A stretch of 64,000 bases of DNA from Zoogloea sp041917255. GTDB taxonomy: Bacteria > Pseudomonadota > Gammaproteobacteria > Burkholderiales > Rhodocyclaceae. The notes beneath the pieces are model-generated. The model had not been told where the DNA came from, made no database searches, and worked only from the letters and a program-made list of their open reading frames with translations. Where the stretch lies: the NCBI GenBank assembly GCA_041917255.1, contig JAYRYA010000023.1:14341-78340 (forward strand). The letters run 5' to 3'. A program made the translations under genes and the position numbers. Every line of letters begins with the position of its first letter. Position 1 is the first letter of the stretch. Of this stretch, positions 60,365 to 64,000 are shown piece by piece.

Positions 60365-62404
60365 TTAGCGGGGCGGAATCAGCGGCCCCGGACGCAGCGA
60401 CTGTGCGGTCATGATGCGGTTGCGCCCCTTGTTCTTGGCCAGGTAGAGCGCCTGATCGGCACGCTTCACCAGCGCATCGGGGTCGGTCATCACCGTGTCG
60501 CGGGTGGCCACGCCAATGCTCACCGACATACTGAGGAGCTGGCCCGACACCGTAAGCGGCGCACTCTCAACGGCAAAGCGAACCCGCTCGGCACAGGCCA
60601 GCGCAGCATCCAGCCCGGTGTCCGGACAGATCACGAGAAACTCATCCCCCCCTGTGCGGGCAACGATATCCTGCGCTCTCAGGGCCCCCTTGATCGATAC
60701 CGCCACCTGCCGGAGCACTGCGTCCCCCACGTCGTGGCCGTGGGAATCGTTATAGGTCTTGAATTGATCCACGTCGATGACCATCCCGGACAAGGGGCGG
60801 CGGGTCCGCGACGAAACCGACCACTCCTGCTGCATCCGCTCGATCGCATAACGCCGATTGGGGAAGCCGGTCAGCGAGTCGGTCAACGCCACTTCCTGCA
60901 GACGCCTGTTGGAAACAGCGAGCTCCGCGGCAAACCGGCGGATCTCCTCCCGGTCGCGGTCGAGCTCCTGCTGCAGACGTATCACCCGCTGGCCTGCGCG
61001 CAGCCGTGCGGCCAGCACCCGCGGGTTGATCGGCTTGTTCATGAAATCGTCGACGCCGTTCTCGAAGGCCTCGATCAGACGGTCGTCGTCGTCGAGGCTG
61101 GTCATGATCAGCATGTAGATGCCGCGCCCTATCTTCGTCTGGCGTAGCGCCCGAGTCAGTTCGAGACCGCTCATCTCGGGCATGATCCAGTCGACAATCA
61201 TGAGTTGCGGTTGGAACTCAAGCGCCATCTCCATGCCGACGCGTCCATCTGCCGCTTCGAGAACCTGATGACCAACCGTTTCGAGCACCTTGCGGACCAA
61301 TGCACGCATCGACGCGTCGTCATCGACGATCAGCACACGCATCGCCTGGGCCATGCCTATCGGCAGCGTGAGGGGATTCGTACCGCCCGGCATCGGCTGT
61401 TGCTCGGCCGGCGATTCATGGGCGTCTCCGGGCAACTGCTGAACGCGAGCCTTCGCCTCAGTGGCCAGGGTTGCAGCGATTGCTTCGCCACGGCTCGCCA
61501 GATCGCTGAACGGGGGAATCTCCAGAGTGTCGAGTTCGAGCAAGGCCCCCCAGGCCTGCCACTCACGCACCACGCCGTCGCAAAGCTCATTGATCGCCAC
61601 CGGATCAAAGGCAAGCCGACCTCCGATCTCGAACAGGCGGCTCATCAGATTGGGCCGTTCGGCCTCCTCGGCCATGAACACCTCGGCGATGAAGGATGCC
61701 AGGTGCAGGGAATGAACGATCACGAACTCCCGCGAACCGTCTGCATAGCCCGACTCCTCAGGGACTTCGGCAAAGAAGGCTGGCTCATGGAAGATTCTGG
61801 GCAAGCCCCAATCAGCCAGCATTGCTGAAGTAAGCTCCCGATGATTGAGGGCAAAAGCCCGCTGCTCTAGCGCCACCAGAGGAAGATCCCGGTACTCCAG
61901 CGTCTGCTGAAGCACCTTGCCGTAATCCTGCGGATAGAGCGTCGCGAGGGCGAGTTCGCCAATTCGTGCCAGCAGGCCAAGACAGAAGGTCTCCTCTGCC
62001 GCCGCAACGCGGGTGCGCTGGGTGATGGCCTGCATCGCCAGCGCATACACAAGGCAGCTGGTCCAGTAGCGCCCGTAATCGAAACGTGTGCAATTGCCAT
62101 CGCGGTAGCTCGACAGCAGCGAGAAACCCAGGGCCAAGGTGCGTACTGCCGGAAGCCCCAACACCATCAAGGCCTCCTGAACCGACGCGATCGCCCGGCG
62201 GTTATAGCCGGCCAGCCCGTTTGCCGCCTTGATGAGGCGACCGACGAAAGCCGGATCGGTCTTGATGACCCGGGCTAGATCGCCCATCGAACTCTCTTCC
62301 TGTTGAATCAGGCGGATGATGGCCAGCGCCACCCCCTTGGGCGACGGGAGGTCTCCCGAGGCCTTGAGTTGCTCGAACTTCGTAACGTCGATTGACACAA
62401 CCAT
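60365..62404 (-). CDS. HDOD-REC-GGDEF diguanylate cyclase
   Basis: A 679-residue cytoplasmic signalling protein starting MVVSIDVTKFEQL at 62404. HDOD (about 20-280), then a receiver (about 355-475) with LIVDDDASMRALVRKVL and IVDWIMPEMSG, then GGDEF (about 520-675) with ARTGGDEFLVICPD intact and the inhibitory site RAQD five residues before it. It should make c-di-GMP under phosphorylation control with product inhibition. It sits directly upstream of flhDC, the flagellar master regulator. A weak FliA-like box lies about 45-70 bp upstream. Confidence 0.94.
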   Translation of the reverse strand: MVVSIDVTKFEQLKASGDLPSPKGVALAIIRLIQQEESSMGDLARVIKTDPAFVGRLIKAANGLAGYNRRAIASVQEALMVLGLPAVRTLALGFSLLSSYRDGNCTRFDYGRYWTSCLVYALAMQAITQRTRVAAAEETFCLGLLARIGELALATLYPQDYGKVLQQTLEYRDLPLVALEQRAFALNHRELTSAMLADWGLPRIFHEPAFFAEVPEESGYADGSREFVIVHSLHLASFIAEVFMAEEAERPNLMSRLFEIGGRLAFDPVAINELCDGVVREWQAWGALLELDTLEIPPFSDLASRGEAIAATLATEAKARVQQLPGDAHESPAEQQPMPGGTNPLTLPIGMAQAMRVLIVDDDASMRALVRKVLETVGHQVLEAADGRVGMEMALEFQPQLMIVDWIMPEMSGLELTRALRQTKIGRGIYMLIMTSLDDDDRLIEAFENGVDDFMNKPINPRVLAARLRAGQRVIRLQQELDRDREEIRRFAAELAVSNRRLQEVALTDSLTGFPNRRYAIERMQQEWSVSSRTRRPLSGMVIDVDQFKTYNDSHGHDVGDAVLRQVAVSIKGALRAQDIVARTGGDEFLVICPDTGLDAALACAERVRFAVESAPLTVSGQLLSMSVSIGVATRDTVMTDPDALVKRADQALYLAKNKGRNRIMTAQSLRPGPLIPPR

Positions 62405-62449
62405 GTAAGTTCCAATTGTTGCCGCAGCCCGGGACTGCACTATTCCGTC

Positions 62450-62476
62450 TTAACGGTCCTGTCAAAATACTCTTGA
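62450..62476 (-). promoter_or_regulatory. Possible FliA promoter of the HDOD-GGDEF gene
   Basis: On the minus strand TCAAGAGT, 11 bases, then ACCGTTAA (five and six of eight). Spacing is exact and distance to the ATG is right, but the match is weaker than at motA or cheV. Confidence 0.42.
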
Positions 62477-62560
62477 ATCGCCGGCAAGCGCCCCAGCATC
62501 AACGGCATGGACGACACCTTGAATTAGAATGGCGGAACTGTCCACGCGCACTCTTCAGCC

Positions 62561-63136
62561 ATGAACTTCTGCTCCCACTGTGGCGCCCCTGTCAGCCTCA
62601 AAGTTCCTCCCGGCGACAATCTTCCCCGACACGTCTGCGACCAGTGCGGAACCATCCACTACCAGAACCCCAAAGTCGTCGTCGGAGCAATCGCCACATG
62701 GGAAGACAAGATCCTGATGTGCAAACGGGCCATCGAGCCCCGCTATGGCAAGTGGACTCTCCCTGCCGGATTCATGGAAAACAATGAAACCTGCGGAGAA
62801 GCGGCGCTGCGTGAGACCCTCGAAGAAGCCGGCGCCCGCGTCGCCCTCGGGTCGATGTTCACCTTCGTGGACATCCCCCACATCAGCCAGATCCACATCA
62901 TCTACCGCGCAGAACTCCTTCACCTTGATTTTCAGCCAGGAGAAGAATCGCTGGAGGCCGTTCTGATGACCGAGGCCGAAATCCCTTGGGATGACATCGC
63001 ATTCAGATCAGTCGATTACACACTCAAGTGCTTTTTCAATGATCGCCGGCAAAAGCGGTTCGAGCTGCATACCACCAGTCTTACCTTACCCATGACAGGC
63101 CTTGTCAGCCCCGCATCGCCCGATAAGAAGTTCTGA
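62561..63136 (+). CDS. Nudix hydrolase with zinc ribbon
   Basis: A 191-residue protein. An N-terminal zinc ribbon (CSHCGAP and CDQCGTIHY, about 4-36) precedes a Nudix domain with the box GFMENNETCGEAALRETLEEAGA (Gly, Glu and REtlEEaG residues at the right spacing). The ribbon-plus-Nudix layout resembles NADH pyrophosphatase-type enzymes, though this one is shorter. It likely hydrolyses a nucleoside-diphosphate compound. It is divergent from the HDOD-GGDEF gene and converges on the TonB-like gene. Confidence 0.9.
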   Translation: MNFCSHCGAPVSLKVPPGDNLPRHVCDQCGTIHYQNPKVVVGAIATWEDKILMCKRAIEPRYGKWTLPAGFMENNETCGEAALRETLEEAGARVALGSMFTFVDIPHISQIHIIYRAELLHLDFQPGEESLEAVLMTEAEIPWDDIAFRSVDYTLKCFFNDRRQKRFELHTTSLTLPMTGLVSPASPDKKF

Positions 63137-63145
63137 GCTGCACCT

Positions 63146-63859
63146 TTACAGATCTTCACTCGAAAACACGATCGGCAGCCGTACAAACGCATCGGATCCG
63201 CCGCCGACTAAAGGCGTTGGGACGGCCTGGATCGCGCGCGATATCACCGCAAGCGCCTTCCGATCGAGCGTTTCGACACCGCTTGACGCCACCAGATGCG
63301 CTCTCGGGCCACCATTGTCCAATCGGACATCCACAACCGTGGTCCCCATCATTCCCGCAGTCTCATCATCCGGCAAATGCATGCGAACTGCAGCAGCGGC
63401 CAGAGCCATGCGGTACTTGGCAAGCGACAGCCCCTGCTCTGCCTCGCCGTCAGAGGTGCCAGTCGCGGCCGAGGGCTCGGAAGTCGCTGGCTTCGCATCC
63501 GGCACAAAGCGATATCCCGACGCCTGTCCTTCGTCAAGTTGCTTACGAATTCCGCTTGATGACGATTGCGCCAGTCCTTCTCCACGCCTGCCTGAAACCG
63601 ACGGAAATGGGAGACTATCGGAAGCTGACGGCGTCCGCTGAATAGCGTCGTCAGCCCCCCTTTCGAGGTTCGCAATACCGGCAGCTGGCATATCTTGCTC
63701 GATATTCTGAGGTTTGATCGACGGTTGCAGTGGCAGAATACGAACAGAAAGCATCTGCGGAGACGGCGTCCTCACCTCCGCAGTTGGTAACGGCCAAAAG
63801 ACGGTCATATGCAACAAGACCGATAGAGCGAGCAGCCCCAACCAATAGCGCCAGCGCAT
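63146..63859 (-). CDS. TonB-like energy transducer protein
   Basis: A 237-residue protein. The ATG at 63859 (MRWRYWLGLLALSVLLHMTV) follows AAGGGG and gives one N-terminal membrane anchor. A long Pro/Ser-rich middle (about 30-140) would span the periplasm. The C-terminal part has TTVVDVRLDNGGPRAHLVASSGVETLDRKALAVISRA, the TonB C-terminal domain pattern. No exbB or exbD is seen nearby. It lies just downstream of an rRNA operon end on the same strand, separated by a terminator. Confidence 0.8.
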   Translation of the reverse strand: MRWRYWLGLLALSVLLHMTVFWPLPTAEVRTPSPQMLSVRILPLQPSIKPQNIEQDMPAAGIANLERGADDAIQRTPSASDSLPFPSVSGRRGEGLAQSSSSGIRKQLDEGQASGYRFVPDAKPATSEPSAATGTSDGEAEQGLSLAKYRMALAAAAVRMHLPDDETAGMMGTTVVDVRLDNGGPRAHLVASSGVETLDRKALAVISRAIQAVPTPLVGGGSDAFVRLPIVFSSEDL

Positions 63860-63903
63860 CCGCGTCCCCTTCAGCATTTCACGCAATTCTCCCGGTAAAG
63901 CGT

Positions 63904-63938
63904 AACACCCCCTGAGGCGTGTTGCCTGAGGGGGTGTT
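63904..63938 (-). terminator. Terminator after the 5S rRNA gene
   Basis: A strong hairpin, AACACCCCCTNAGGC with its complement around GTGTT, one internal mismatch. It lies just past the 5S end, at the end of the rRNA operon on the minus strand. The following T-run is short. Confidence 0.75.
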
Positions 63939-63947
63939 GAATGGTGA

Positions 63948-64000
63948 GTCTGACGATGACCTACTTTCACGCACGTGTGTGCACTATCATTGGCGCGGTC
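63948..64000 (-). rRNA. rrf: 5S rRNA, 3' end (gene continues beyond the window)
   Basis: On the minus strand the sequence ends with GCCAATGATAGTGC, then GTGAAAGTAGGTCATCGTCA, the conserved 3' part of betaproteobacterial 5S rRNA. The 5' half and presumably the rest of the rRNA operon lie past the window edge. The exact 3' end may be off by a few bases. Confidence 0.88.

Overview
The window is about 64 kb of GC-rich (roughly 65%) DNA. It reads as the chromosome of a motile, polarly organised betaproteobacterium, most likely Rhodocyclales (Zoogloea/Azoarcus/Thauera/Dechloromonas type). That placement rests on FlhDC and FliA coexisting with FlhF, two stator sets, many chemoreceptors and the gene order. 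It is an inference from protein style and synteny; no search was run. Nearly everything from 11.4 to 62.4 kb belongs to flagellum building, motor function, chemotaxis or c-di-GMP signalling, and most of it is on the minus strand.

Layout. 0-4.5 kb: a GGDEF-EAL protein cut by the window edge, then an SbtA-type bicarbonate permease translationally coupled to an SbtB/PII-like protein, with a divergent CbbR/CmpR-like LysR regulator. 4.6-10.5 kb: a secreted metalloprotease-like protein, then a one-component sigma-54 activator in front of a clear -24/-12 promoter that drives a GntP-family permease and a fused class I CoA-transferase. This looks like a short-chain keto- or hydroxyacid uptake and activation operon. 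10.5-24.5 kb: a PilZ protein, a lipoprotein, flgL-K-J-I-H-G-F-E-D-C-B on the minus strand, and flgA, flgM, flgN on the plus strand. 24.5-33.7 kb: motD, motC, fliA, a degenerate flhG, flhF, flhA, a cupin gene and flhB. 33.9-39.7 kb: a DUF3135-like gene, then cheA, cheZ, cheY and two cheV genes. 39.8-46.4 kb: a chemoreceptor with a C-terminal sensor, a response-regulator/phosphatase/kinase plus STAS partner-switching pair (HsbR/HsbA-like), then cheB, cheD and cheR. 46.4-53.1 kb: two very large chemoreceptors with near-identical signalling cores, and cheW. 53.2-59.1 kb: a second cheA, a second cheY, a sensorless receptor-like protein, motB and motA. 59.3-62.4 kb: flhC, flhD and an HDOD-REC-GGDEF protein. 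62.5-64 kb: a Nudix hydrolase, a TonB-like protein and the 3' end of a 5S rRNA gene.

How it works together. FlhDC should start the cascade. FliA, held by FlgM until the hook is complete, should drive the late genes. I can read good FliA (sigma-28) boxes in front of flgM, motA, cheV and one chemoreceptor, and a weaker one in front of the HDOD-GGDEF gene. Unexpectedly, the flgB and flgG operons each carry a textbook sigma-54 -24/-12 box, so this flagellum seems to combine an FlhDC master regulator with sigma-54 promoters. Terminator hairpins separate flgB-F from flgG onward, flhDC from motA, and cheA from cheW. The chemotaxis inventory is two CheA, two CheY, one CheZ, two CheV, one each of CheW, CheR, CheB and CheD, four receptor-type proteins, and the HsbR/HsbA-like switch, which could link signalling to FlgM/FliA output.

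The most unusual items are the FlhDC plus sigma-54 combination, the partner-switch pair inside the chemotaxis locus, an FlhG that keeps its FlhF-activating motif but has lost the ATP-binding loop, repeated short motifs in CheA and CheZ, and a receptor whose sensor sits behind the signalling domain.
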